Source: Paenibacillus tengchongensis
GTDB lineage: Bacteria; Bacillota; Bacilli; Paenibacillales; Paenibacillaceae
DNA length: 64,000 bases
Assembly: GCF_008973665.1 (NCBI RefSeq)
Contig: NZ_WACP01000001.1
Location: 248,001 to 312,000 of the forward strand
Direction of reading: 5' to 3'
Under the pieces are notes generated by a model. It made no database searches. It saw only the letters and a list, made by a program, of their open reading frames with translations, and was not told the DNA's origin. Shown here piece after piece: positions 42,720-50,711 of this stretch. Position 1 is the stretch's first letter; each line of letters starts with the position of its first letter. A program made the translations under genes and the position numbers.

Positions 42720-44975
42720 TCACCATGCCCAGTCTGCAATTGGCGGACGGTTGTCGACGGTAACCACTCGTTCAGCAACAGGTTGAGCATCCGTATTGGC
42801 AGATCTGCGGTCGCCAAGAGTTACGAAAGCATCCATTGTCGGTTGGCCGAATTCTTCCGTTACTGTTAGCCGCACCTCATACCTTCCCACTTTTGCCGGG
42901 TAAAAAATCAACCGGTCAAGGTTCGCATTGCTAAGCTGCACCCAGCCTTCTTCTGTAAAATTACCATTGTTATCAGAATCATAACGGTATTCCCAAACGC
43001 GTTTAGCCAGGTGGTCATTATCCGGGGAAACCGAAAGATCCTCCAGCGTGATGCTTGCCTTATTTCCATTGTCCGGATCACGGTAAACAGTGAGGGGCAT
43101 GGAAATATAGGGTACAGGGGCTTCATCAGGTGCAACGGTGAATGTCCGGGATACTGTCCCGGAATATCCGGCTGTATTCTGGACATATAGAGTCGCCTTG
43201 TATTGACCTGGTGTTTTCATTAAGATATCAATTTCTTTCCGGCCAACCAGGCTTCCGCTGTACTTGATATCCGCATCCGTACCGCCTGAAACTGCAGTAA
43301 TGGTGAACTGTGTACTACTTTCGATAAGCGGAAAATCATCAGATTCATTTTTGCTTGCATTTCGCAGCGTAATTTTCCGGTTTTGTTTCAAGGTACCGAG
43401 TAGTTCAATTTTCGCATTAGGTGCAGGAGCAACAACCTTAATGTTCCGGGATGTAGTAGACGTAAGGCCATCGTTATCAGTAACTGTAAGCGTGATGGTC
43501 TGCGTAGTATCAATAGAGTCCAGACCATATGAGGTATCACTTGACTTGCCGTACAGTGCAATATGGATATTCGGGTGCTGCCAGGTGTACTTGACGATGG
43601 TTCCGTCCGGATCGTAGGAATCTGCCCCGGATACGACAAAGCTCTCGCCAGCCTCCACTTGGTCCGGCATGGATATCTTAGCTACAGGCGCTTTCCCGCT
43701 GGCTGGTGTTGGAGTGGGCTCAGGTATATTGCTCGGTTTTGGCCTGTTATAGGTTCCGGCATCGATCGTGAACGTCTCACTAAGTGACGTTATCGTCCCG
43801 GATGACGTAACCACCGGTTTGGCAAAACGAACGGTTACAGTTAAAGTATAATTTTGTGTGAACTCCGGTTGTGTCGCCGCTTCCTGCTGTGAAATCACAA
43901 AATCGAACTCTTTTTCACCAGCAAGAACCTTGGCCGTTTCCTTCTTTGTCACCAAGGAACCATCGTTACCGGTTTTCTTTGCATAAAACACCCACTCAAG
44001 AATATTGGATGCATCCGTATATGCAGCCAAGGATCCTTTCAGGGAAAGCTTTACCGCTACAGCCTTATCCGAATATTTTTCCGGATTGGGGTTCGGTGCA
44101 AGCAATCCCACCTCCCCGGTTAAGGTTGGTTCGGTGGGCAGCTTATAATCAAAGGTGACCGTGCCTGCGTAGCTGTAAGAAGTGACTTTTGCGGTTGCTT
44201 CATAATAATAAGAGACGCTGGCAAAATACTTTCTGCCTTCCGCTACGCCGGAAAGGCCTTCAACGGATTCAGGTTTATATGGAAGATCGTTAGGAATATA
44301 GTAGTTCAAGATCACTCTATTATTCTTAAATTTTGGAGGCTCCTTCACATATGAACTATACTCAGCCAAAATGGGCTTAATAGTTGACTGAATAATATCG
44401 GTGGAATCGATAACCTCAGTCTCTGAATTATGATACCATTTTAGAAATTGGCTATCCTGAAGTGGGCCCGCACTAACTACTGTTGAAGGGGGATTTTTGG
44501 ATGGTACCCCATCAGCAGCCGGAACATCACGATGAACATTGTCTACATTGTTTTTTTCATCATACTCATTGATTTGCCAACGTCTACCATCTGAATATAA
44601 CCAAATAGAATTATAAATATTAGTAACATACACCTTTTCGTGAGAGGCTCGATATCCCTGTACTTCAATAGTCTTAGAAGATTGGTTGCCTCTTAAAGTT
44701 AGTGTAATTTTCCCATCAACAACAGAAGGATTTTTCAATGCGCCATTATTACCAGTATATTTTAAGGTTTCTGTAACAATAGAAGCAGGCGTAATACCAT
44801 TAAGTAATTCTAAAGAAAATGATTTTGTGCTATTATCGGATCCAGTTAGCCCCATCGAAACCGGGATAGATATAGAGGTAGATCTTGTGTTTTCAGCATA
44901 TGTACGAGCTTGGGATAAGATTGAGGTGACAATGAGCAGCACTAATATATAGTTGATCAAGTTGTTTTTTTTCAT
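42720..44975 (-). CDS. Large secreted protein with a PKD domain (locus A)
   Basis: A 751-residue exported protein with signal peptide (INYILVLLIVTSILSQARTYA). Residues about 30-420 are unfamiliar beta-rich sequence. A proline-rich linker (PKPSNIPEPTPTP) leads to a PKD domain (PVAKISMPDQVEAGESF, SYDPDGTIVKYTW, TLTVTDNDGLTS) and further Ig-like domains. The C-terminus stops at VDNRPPIADWAW, which reads like the first strand of another PKD domain, so the protein may have been cut relative to an ancestor. The 5' third is clearly more AT-rich than its surroundings. Confidence 0.83.
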   Translation of the reverse strand: MKKNNLINYILVLLIVTSILSQARTYAENTRSTSISIPVSMGLTGSDNSTKSFSLELLNGITPASIVTETLKYTGNNGALKNPSVVDGKITLTLRGNQSSKTIEVQGYRASHEKVYVTNIYNSIWLYSDGRRWQINEYDEKNNVDNVHRDVPAADGVPSKNPPSTVVSAGPLQDSQFLKWYHNSETEVIDSTDIIQSTIKPILAEYSSYVKEPPKFKNNRVILNYYIPNDLPYKPESVEGLSGVAEGRKYFASVSYYYEATAKVTSYSYAGTVTFDYKLPTEPTLTGEVGLLAPNPNPEKYSDKAVAVKLSLKGSLAAYTDASNILEWVFYAKKTGNDGSLVTKKETAKVLAGEKEFDFVISQQEAATQPEFTQNYTLTVTVRFAKPVVTSSGTITSLSETFTIDAGTYNRPKPSNIPEPTPTPASGKAPVAKISMPDQVEAGESFVVSGADSYDPDGTIVKYTWQHPNIHIALYGKSSDTSYGLDSIDTTQTITLTVTDNDGLTSTTSRNIKVVAPAPNAKIELLGTLKQNRKITLRNASKNESDDFPLIESSTQFTITAVSGGTDADIKYSGSLVGRKEIDILMKTPGQYKATLYVQNTAGYSGTVSRTFTVAPDEAPVPYISMPLTVYRDPDNGNKASITLEDLSVSPDNDHLAKRVWEYRYDSDNNGNFTEEGWVQLSNANLDRLIFYPAKVGRYEVRLTVTEEFGQPTMDAFVTLGDRRSANTDAQPVAERVVTVDNRPPIADWAW

Positions 44976-44983
44976 ATTAAGTA

Positions 44984-45634
44984 TTATTCACCCTCAACAA
45001 CACTTATTTCTGAATATTCGCCATTAAAATCCAAAGAAATCTGAAAATAATTAAAATTACCTGCATACATATAAGCTTGGTAACTTGATAACTGTTCTGC
45101 CGGTTTAAGCTTCATCCAGCTCACAGCTGACTTATCATTTAGCTTGACGGGTTGAAATCTGTAGACTGGATCAAGTGACTTTAAACCTTGAAAATGTAAC
45201 CGCCACTTTTCACCAGTATCAGTCTCCAAAACCTTCTTACTATTATTTTTCACAGTAAACTTTGTCCAGACAAAATACTTAGGATGAGCAACCAGTCCAG
45301 ATTCTTCACCGTAATTATAGGTTTTGCGTAAAGCGACTGCTTCTTTTGAAGCAAAGTCAAAAATCATGATTTTCTCCAATGTGTAGCTCAGTCCACCAGC
45401 CGTAACCGTCACGGGCAGCTCAACGTCCTTCTTCAATCCATACTTGGAAAGGTTGTCTCTCATAATAGGCGCAGCGGTAGGTTTAGGTGCTGTCGTTGCC
45501 ACTGCCGAAATTGCTGTACCCGCAGCCGATGCTGTACCTTGCGCCGCAATACCTTGTTGTAAAGGTAGAACCGCCAACACTATCGAAGATACCAGAACCG
45601 ATTTAATCATTGCATTCTTCATTATTCTTCTCAT
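44984..45634 (-). CDS. Secreted protein of unknown function (locus A)
   Basis: A 216-residue protein with a signal peptide (MIKSVLVSSIVLAVLPLQQGIAA) and an Ala/Thr/Pro-rich linker. A beta-rich domain follows (residues 70-216) in which VAHPKYFVWTKFTVKNNSKKVLE suggests an immunoglobulin-like DUF4352-type sandwich. No catalytic motif is seen. It sits between the third small helix protein and the 751-residue PKD protein, eight bases from the latter, and is probably a surface or pilus-associated component. AAGGGG precedes the ATG. Confidence 0.75.
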   Translation of the reverse strand: MRRIMKNAMIKSVLVSSIVLAVLPLQQGIAAQGTASAAGTAISAVATTAPKPTAAPIMRDNLSKYGLKKDVELPVTVTAGGLSYTLEKIMIFDFASKEAVALRKTYNYGEESGLVAHPKYFVWTKFTVKNNSKKVLETDTGEKWRLHFQGLKSLDPVYRFQPVKLNDKSAVSWMKLKPAEQLSSYQAYMYAGNFNYFQISLDFNGEYSEISVVEGE

Positions 45635-45682
45635 TATTATCTATCCCCTTATTATGTATTTAAGTGATATACGCAAGTGTGT

Positions 45683-45877
45683 TTAAACCCTCAAGTAAAC
45701 CTCACTACTGCGTCCCTCCAGCGGTTCATAATACATTACCGAAGGAATGGCCGGCCGGTTGTCGTCAGCATCGTCGATCGCATCGCGGACAACCGGGATG
45801 AGGATGGCGATGACAATGGCGACACAGAGAAAACCGATTGCGATGAACAATCCTGTTGAGATGGCATCATTTTTCAT
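45683..45877 (-). CDS. Tiny single-helix protein, pilin-like paralogue 3 (locus A)
   Basis: A 64-residue protein with only seven residues before a hydrophobic helix (MKNDAISTGLFIAIGFLCVA...ILIPVVRD), then a polar tail (DDADDNRPAIPSV). It is closely similar to the 69-residue protein at 46963-47172 and shares the KDxIS...LFxAIGF start with the 47-residue protein at 46813-46956. There is no G-xxxxE prepilin peptidase site. The ATG at 45877 follows GAGGAGG by seven bases. A leaderless structural pilin is inferred from size and position. Confidence 0.78.
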   Translation of the reverse strand: MKNDAISTGLFIAIGFLCVAIVIAILIPVVRDAIDDADDNRPAIPSVMYYEPLEGRSSEVYLRV

Positions 45878-45904
45878 AGGTAGCTCCTCCTCTATCAAGA
45901 AAAA

Positions 45905-46402
45905 TTACTGATTTAGCTTATATTCCTGAACAGCCGGAACCGCAATCGGCTCTTGGATCTTAGCACGAGGAATAACAACAGGGTGCTCCGTCTCAATGAC
46001 GGCAATGACCGCAGGGCCCTGAAGATATTTGGTGATGCCGTAGTCCCGGTCTTCATAAAGAAACGGAAAGTTCACCCCCGATGACTCATCGACAATCTCG
46101 AACTTGATGACCTTCACCTGCTCCCGAACTCTGCTGCCTGACAGGGGGGTCAGACTCTCATCTAATCCCAGGTTGAGCCGGAGCGACTTACAAAATGTTG
46201 CATAGGCCTCTGCATAATCTAACTGGAGCCGTCCTTGTGACAAGGCGCGTTCATCCAGCTCCTGCGAAGCATCGTGCACCGCAATATTGCCTGCATCCTT
46301 GAGCATGCTGCGCAGCACGTCCCACTCCTGATTTTGAATCTGAAAGAACCAGGAAAACAGAAAGACAAGCAGTACAAAAGCGAGCTTAATGATATAATCC
46401 AT
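45905..46402 (-). CDS. Small membrane-anchored protein, TadE-position (locus A)
   Basis: A 165-residue protein: a single N-terminal membrane helix (YIIKLAFVLLVFLFSWFF) starts at residue 3. A helical stalk (QNQEWDVLRSMLKDAGNIA...) and a small beta-containing domain follow. The layout resembles minor pilins or TadE/F proteins, but the glutamate and leader of a class III prepilin are absent. I chose the ATG at 46402, eight bases after AGGGATGG, over the one at 46414. I do not recognise the family. Confidence 0.75.
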   Translation of the reverse strand: MDYIIKLAFVLLVFLFSWFFQIQNQEWDVLRSMLKDAGNIAVHDASQELDERALSQGRLQLDYAEAYATFCKSLRLNLGLDESLTPLSGSRVREQVKVIKFEIVDESSGVNFPFLYEDRDYGITKYLQGPAVIAVIETEHPVVIPRAKIQEPIAVPAVQEYKLNQ

Positions 46403-46420
46403 CGTGCAAACCATCCCTGC

Positions 46421-46801
46421 TCAGTCGAGATATTCACTCATAATCGAACCGTGGCCGTAGTAGCGGGCTGGCTGTGTTGTCCCCGAAAAATTATAGGGAA
46501 ACAGGTTGACCCGCGGCGCTGTCACGTATACATCTATACGCTGTTTTCTTTGCTGCACGGCGGCAGTACTGCTGGTGATTGCAATCTTCTCCGCCGGTAA
46601 CCCGACAGCCGTCAGGTTAGCAATCACTTCTCTGCGCATCGAATCGGTCACTCTTCCCTCCGTAGCCGCTTTCTGTGTGATATAGGAGGTATTGGCTTTA
46701 ACCTGCAGGTCGAGCAAATAATCAATATACGTAAACATCGGCTGCAAAATGATGAATAACACCAGCCACATGAACAATGCGCGGAGAACGGTCTCCTTCA
46801 C
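46421..46801 (-). CDS. Small membrane-anchored protein, minor-pilin-like (locus A)
   Basis: A 126-residue protein with a hydrophobic helix from residue 7 (RALFMWLVLFIILQPMFTYIDYL) and a short globular part ending NFSGTTQPARYYGHGS. It resembles DUF4320-type proteins of Bacillota Tad-like loci; that assignment is from memory of pattern and is tentative. The start is GTG, seven bases after AGGAGG, and that ribosome site overlaps the stop codon of the preceding tiny gene. Confidence 0.75.
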   Translation of the reverse strand: MKETVLRALFMWLVLFIILQPMFTYIDYLLDLQVKANTSYITQKAATEGRVTDSMRREVIANLTAVGLPAEKIAITSSTAAVQQRKQRIDVYVTAPRVNLFPYNFSGTTQPARYYGHGSIMSEYLD

Positions 46802-46812
46802 AGGCCCGCCTC

Positions 46813-46956
46813 CTAATACTGCTCAACTTGTTTGGTATGCGTAATGATGTCATCCTGGCTTCCGCCGATCATATCAGTAGCCGCTGCAATGAATAATCCA
46901 GCAATGACAAAGCCGATGGCCAGAAACAACGCGATAGAGATCGTATCCTTGATCAT
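46813..46956 (-). CDS. Tiny single-helix protein, pilin-like paralogue 2 (locus A)
   Basis: A 47-residue protein that starts MIKDTISIALFLAIGFVIAG and ends with a short polar tail (SQDDIITHTKQVEQY). It shares the start pattern with paralogues 1 and 3, but its tail differs. It lies six bases after paralogue 1. No prepilin cleavage site is present. The ribosome site is weak (GAGG at 13 bases), so it may be read by coupling with paralogue 1. Confidence 0.7.
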   Translation of the reverse strand: MIKDTISIALFLAIGFVIAGLFIAAATDMIGGSQDDIITHTKQVEQY

Positions 46957-46962
46957 AACCGG

Positions 46963-47172
46963 CTAAGCCTCAAGCGTCAGATATTCGTATAGCTGCGATC
47001 GCAAATTGCCTTCCTCGTGCAGTGAGGTCGATACCCCCGGAATGGTCGGGCGGTTATCATCTGCGGCATTGATCACACTGCGAACGACAGGAATCAGCAC
47101 GGCAATGACGATAGCCACACACAGAAAACCGATGGCGATAAAAAGACCGGTAGAGATCGCATCTTTTTTCAT
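46963..47172 (-). CDS. Tiny single-helix protein, pilin-like paralogue 1 (locus A)
   Basis: A 69-residue protein (MKKDAISTGLFIAIGFLCVA..., helix to about residue 31, then DDNRPTIPGVSTSLHEEG). It is nearly identical to paralogue 3 over the first 50 residues. It comes directly after the TadC-like gene, the place where the Flp pilin gene stands in locus B of this window, and has a similar size (62 residues there). AAGGGAG precedes the ATG at 47172. Confidence 0.8.
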   Translation of the reverse strand: MKKDAISTGLFIAIGFLCVAIVIAVLIPVVRSVINAADDNRPTIPGVSTSLHEEGNLRSQLYEYLTLEA

Positions 47173-47270
47173 TGTTAATATCTCCCTTTTCATTGTATAT
47201 TTTTAAATCATGCTTGAAAATAACAAAAACATTCGCCTCTCCGCTACTTTCCACTGCTCCCTCACAAAAA

Positions 47271-48140
47271 TCACTGAAACAGTCCTACGCCGTCGAAATT
47301 GCCTTTAATCAGCAGGATGTACTGCATCGCCAGCGAGACAATCATCAGAAAGGTGGCGATCGATGGAATTACATTAATAATCGTTGAAAGATCACCGATG
47401 GAAGACCACTTCTTGAGGTACTGGTCACTGGAAATTTTGGTGATGATTTGTCCCTGCTCCCGCAGATAGTTCGCGGCTTCTGTATCATCGTCCATCCCTT
47501 CGGTAGCGAGCAGAATCGAGCGGAGATCGTTAATGAACGGATGGCCGGCCGGAAATTCACCGCAGAACCATTCAATGGCCTTCTCTGTCCCTTCATCCAC
47601 CGCCCGTTCGGACAGCTCGTAAAGATCCTGGCGGATATGCTGAAAATGCCCGGCTACCCCTGCGCAGAAAGCGCCGAATTGTACATACCCCCGCTTGCGC
47701 AGCCGGTTATTCTCATAAAGACGGATGAAGGAGATCAACTCGCCATCTTTTTGGATCAATGTCCGTCTTTGCAGCCAAGCAAGCAGCCAGCCAAACGGCA
47801 GGAAGCGGTTAGGACTGCTTACGAGCAGAATCAGTATGGCAACGAGCAGATCAGACAAGGACAGCGGAAGCTGCCGGATAAAGCCGCTGATGATTTGGAT
47901 GCCCAAATAAATCAGGGCCGCCGAGTAACGGAACACGATCAGCTTACCGGCGGAGAGGGCCAGGCCGCTCTGATTGAGGATTAGTTGAAGCCGCTCATTG
48001 TGAACTTTTTCCCCCAGTTCCTTCCACTTCACACCGAGGCTGAGTAAATACCGCTCCTGTCTGCTGCTGCTGCTCACAAACACGAGCAATGCCAGGTAAA
48101 CAATGCCCGACACGGCAATTAGTAATAGTAATCTCTCCAT
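47271..48140 (-). CDS. TadC-like inner membrane protein (locus A)
   Basis: A 289-residue protein with membrane helices near the N-terminus, around residues 65-130 and at the C-terminus (IINVIPSIATFLMIVSLAMQYILL). The cytoplasmic part (residues about 140-240) has the helical layout of the T2SF/TadC domain but little direct sequence identity to TadC. Position after the TadB-like gene supports the call. AAGGTGAT precedes the ATG. Confidence 0.72.
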   Translation of the reverse strand: MERLLLLIAVSGIVYLALLVFVSSSSRQERYLLSLGVKWKELGEKVHNERLQLILNQSGLALSAGKLIVFRYSAALIYLGIQIISGFIRQLPLSLSDLLVAILILLVSSPNRFLPFGWLLAWLQRRTLIQKDGELISFIRLYENNRLRKRGYVQFGAFCAGVAGHFQHIRQDLYELSERAVDEGTEKAIEWFCGEFPAGHPFINDLRSILLATEGMDDDTEAANYLREQGQIITKISSDQYLKKWSSIGDLSTIINVIPSIATFLMIVSLAMQYILLIKGNFDGVGLFQ

Positions 48141-48151
48141 GTTTTATCACC

Positions 48152-49198
48152 TTAGTGGTAGTCCAGTTTAGTACTTGCCAGCATTGTACTGATCAGGAAA
48201 GAAACAAACAGGCCGGTTACTATGACCATCAGAAACGTTAAGCCGACAGTCGTCTGAAACTGCAGCTTGAAATAAACGCTTGGCCGCAGCATGTACATAA
48301 AGGTTCCAACCGAGGCCACCAGAACCACGAGATTTCCGTACAGTCCCAGGCTAATGGCATCTCTGCTGCCCGCTTTGACCGTCAGAATCGTCTCCCGCTG
48401 CTGCTCCATGGAGCGGTTCAGCAGCAGCAGCGAGCTTTTGAGATGGCGGGTGCCCTCTTTCTCGCAATACAATAGGTCCGAAACGAACTCTACGGCAAAA
48501 GTGGTGCCAATCGCTGCCGAGAACCGGCTTGCTTCCGCAGAAAGCTCATACCCGTTGCTGTAATTGGCAAAAGCCGCACCGAGCAGCCTCAGCGGAGTTC
48601 TCAGTACATTATCCGGACTCAGCAGTTCCCCGGTCTTCGACAAAATGGAATCGACCGAAAGGTGCGTGAATTTTGCGGCGATTGTGATCACTTCGAGCAG
48701 ATCGTAGCTGCCGCGCACCTGCCGCTGAGCGTAGTTGTACCGCATCCGCAGATAAGGAATACTTGCCGCAAGCAGCGCCAGAAACAGCGGCAGCCGCCAT
48801 GCTCCCTTTACCGGTCCACCCCCGTCAAAGGCCATCCCTTCCAGAAAAGGATTATGGAAGCTCAAATGGCCGGGAAGCTCTTTCAGCGTCAGCAGTGCGG
48901 ACAGGAAGACCGCCGCAAACACAAATCCGGTACGCATGACAAACCGCAACATACTGATGCCGGGCTCATATTTACGGTCCGCGAAGTAAAGCAAGTCATC
49001 CAGGTGTCGGCTTAGCCCTTTTGCTTGAAGACGGCTGACCCTTTGACCCATCCGGTTCTTCCTGAGTCTCATCCGAAAATCCATTTTCCGGCCGAACTGC
49101 TGCAGATGCCCTTCAATCAGCGGTTTAACGAGCAGCCAAAGCCCCAGCCCAACGAGTAAGTGAAAGAGAAAACGCACCAGGGAGAGAATTATTTCCAC
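48152..49198 (-). CDS. TadB-like inner membrane protein (locus A)
   Basis: A 348-residue polytopic protein: one helix at the N-terminus, helices around residues 85-105 and 135-150, a T2SF-like cytoplasmic region (GSYDLLEVITIAAKFTHLSVDSILSK...) and two C-terminal helices. By order (ATPase, TadB, TadC) it is the first platform protein of the pilus motor. The start is GTG, eight bases after AGGAGG. Sequence is divergent from locus B TadB. Confidence 0.72.
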   Translation of the reverse strand: MEIILSLVRFLFHLLVGLGLWLLVKPLIEGHLQQFGRKMDFRMRLRKNRMGQRVSRLQAKGLSRHLDDLLYFADRKYEPGISMLRFVMRTGFVFAAVFLSALLTLKELPGHLSFHNPFLEGMAFDGGGPVKGAWRLPLFLALLAASIPYLRMRYNYAQRQVRGSYDLLEVITIAAKFTHLSVDSILSKTGELLSPDNVLRTPLRLLGAAFANYSNGYELSAEASRFSAAIGTTFAVEFVSDLLYCEKEGTRHLKSSLLLLNRSMEQQRETILTVKAGSRDAISLGLYGNLVVLVASVGTFMYMLRPSVYFKLQFQTTVGLTFLMVIVTGLFVSFLISTMLASTKLDYH

Positions 49199-49211
49199 AT
49201 CTTCTGCCTCC

Positions 49212-50711
49212 TCACTCGTTCAGGACAATTTTGGACTTCAGACTCTCTTTAAGCGGTGCCGACATCGGCCTGCGGGCCGCCAGCCGGTCAAGCTCCTCCT
49301 GCAATTTCCTTGCTGACTGCGCGTCTCTCCTGGCCATTTTTGCCTTCAATGAACTTGTCAGCTGGTTGTTATAACTCCAGTTCCGGCTCTCTTCCTCCCA
49401 GCGCATAAGGTCGCTTGCAAATACCGAATTGTGGTCTGCATCATAGTAGACCTCGGAAATCCGCGCCAGCCGTTTCCTGCCGTCCTCCACGCTCTCCAGA
49501 ATAAACACCAGCTCGCACGACTTCAGCGCGGAGACCAGATGCCCTTTCAAGCTACCGCCAATCCGCGTAGACACGGCAAAAGCTCCCTGGTACGGAATAT
49601 CCTCGGAATCCACGGTATGAAAGGTGCCGGTAATGCCGTCATAGCCCTTTTCGCCGCTCCACAAATAAAACTCCCATTCGTTGTAACGCATTTCTGTCAT
49701 GTAGAGAATGTTCGGATCGTGGCGCAGGGACTCCACCCCTACCTCCATTAATTCTTCATTAGCGGCTTGAATGGGGATGATCCGGTGCCCTTTAATCTGG
49801 TACGGTAAAATCGACTCCGGATGCTTCTCAATCATCACCACTCCCATACAGGAGGAGGACCCCAGCAGCTGCTCACCGACAATAGTATTGGCAAACGTAG
49901 TCTTGCCCGAGCCTACGGCTCCTGCAATGATCGTGTTGCGGAAGGTGCCCGCAAGCGCGCGGATCATCTCAATCGACTCGGCGGGAATACACTCCGTTCC
50001 GGCCTGATCCTCCAAATTCAGAAACTCTACCACCTGGCGGCGCAATGAGATCGTGGTAAAGCCTTCCCAGACCCGCGGTGATACCCAGATGGCAAGACGG
50101 ATAAAACGCCCCGGCCACAGAGGATCATCCATTTTAAATTCAACCGAGGGGTTGTCCTTGTTCAGCTTTTTGTCAGGGTCACTTTTGAGCAGGGAGCGTT
50201 TCAATTGTTCCACCCGGTCGAGTGAAGGCATTTCATACGGATAGGCCACAAATTTCCCCCGGTGATTATAAAAGATCTGCGTGCCGATCATCTGCAGACC
50301 CGTCGATTCACTGTAGGCTTTGTCGGTGAACCAGCGGTAGGCCGGGCCGAAGCCTTTCCATTCGTGAAAAAGTGCTTCCGCCGCATTTCGGTACGCCTCC
50401 GGCACTTTGCCGGTGAACGGGGTTTTGCGCAAATATTTTTCAATCTCATTCATGAAAAAACTGACTGCCTGCGGATCTCCGACCAGCGCTTTGCCATTGA
50501 GCTCGAAATAGCTATCCTGCTCCCGTTCGAGACCGGCGTTCATGTCATTCTTCATCCGCTGCAAAAAAGCATAAAAATCCTCCTGGCCCGGCGTGCTGGA
50601 CCGCAATACCCTTTGCTTTAGTGAAAACGGCTGCAGCCCCGGCTGCTGTTCTTGATCCGGACCATGCCACTCTTGCCCCATCCAGGGCTCTTCCATATAG
50701 TATTCGATCAT
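49212..50711 (-). CDS. CpaF/TadA-type secretion ATPase (locus A)
   Basis: A 499-residue secretion ATPase. Walker A is GAVGSGKT (residues 264-271), the Walker B glutamate lies in ILYMTEMR (Glu340) and the His box is GTFHTVD (His365). It powers extension of pilus-like fibres from the cytoplasmic face. The usual GxRDxE-type Walker B text and LSTLHTN box are altered (TEMRYNEW; TGTFHTVD), which marks a divergent branch. The first 100 residues are polar and not family-like. Its ATG overlaps the TadZ-like stop (ATGA). Confidence 0.88.
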   Translation of the reverse strand: MIEYYMEEPWMGQEWHGPDQEQQPGLQPFSLKQRVLRSSTPGQEDFYAFLQRMKNDMNAGLEREQDSYFELNGKALVGDPQAVSFFMNEIEKYLRKTPFTGKVPEAYRNAAEALFHEWKGFGPAYRWFTDKAYSESTGLQMIGTQIFYNHRGKFVAYPYEMPSLDRVEQLKRSLLKSDPDKKLNKDNPSVEFKMDDPLWPGRFIRLAIWVSPRVWEGFTTISLRRQVVEFLNLEDQAGTECIPAESIEMIRALAGTFRNTIIAGAVGSGKTTFANTIVGEQLLGSSSCMGVVMIEKHPESILPYQIKGHRIIPIQAANEELMEVGVESLRHDPNILYMTEMRYNEWEFYLWSGEKGYDGITGTFHTVDSEDIPYQGAFAVSTRIGGSLKGHLVSALKSCELVFILESVEDGRKRLARISEVYYDADHNSVFASDLMRWEEESRNWSYNNQLTSSLKAKMARRDAQSARKLQEELDRLAARRPMSAPLKESLKSKIVLNE

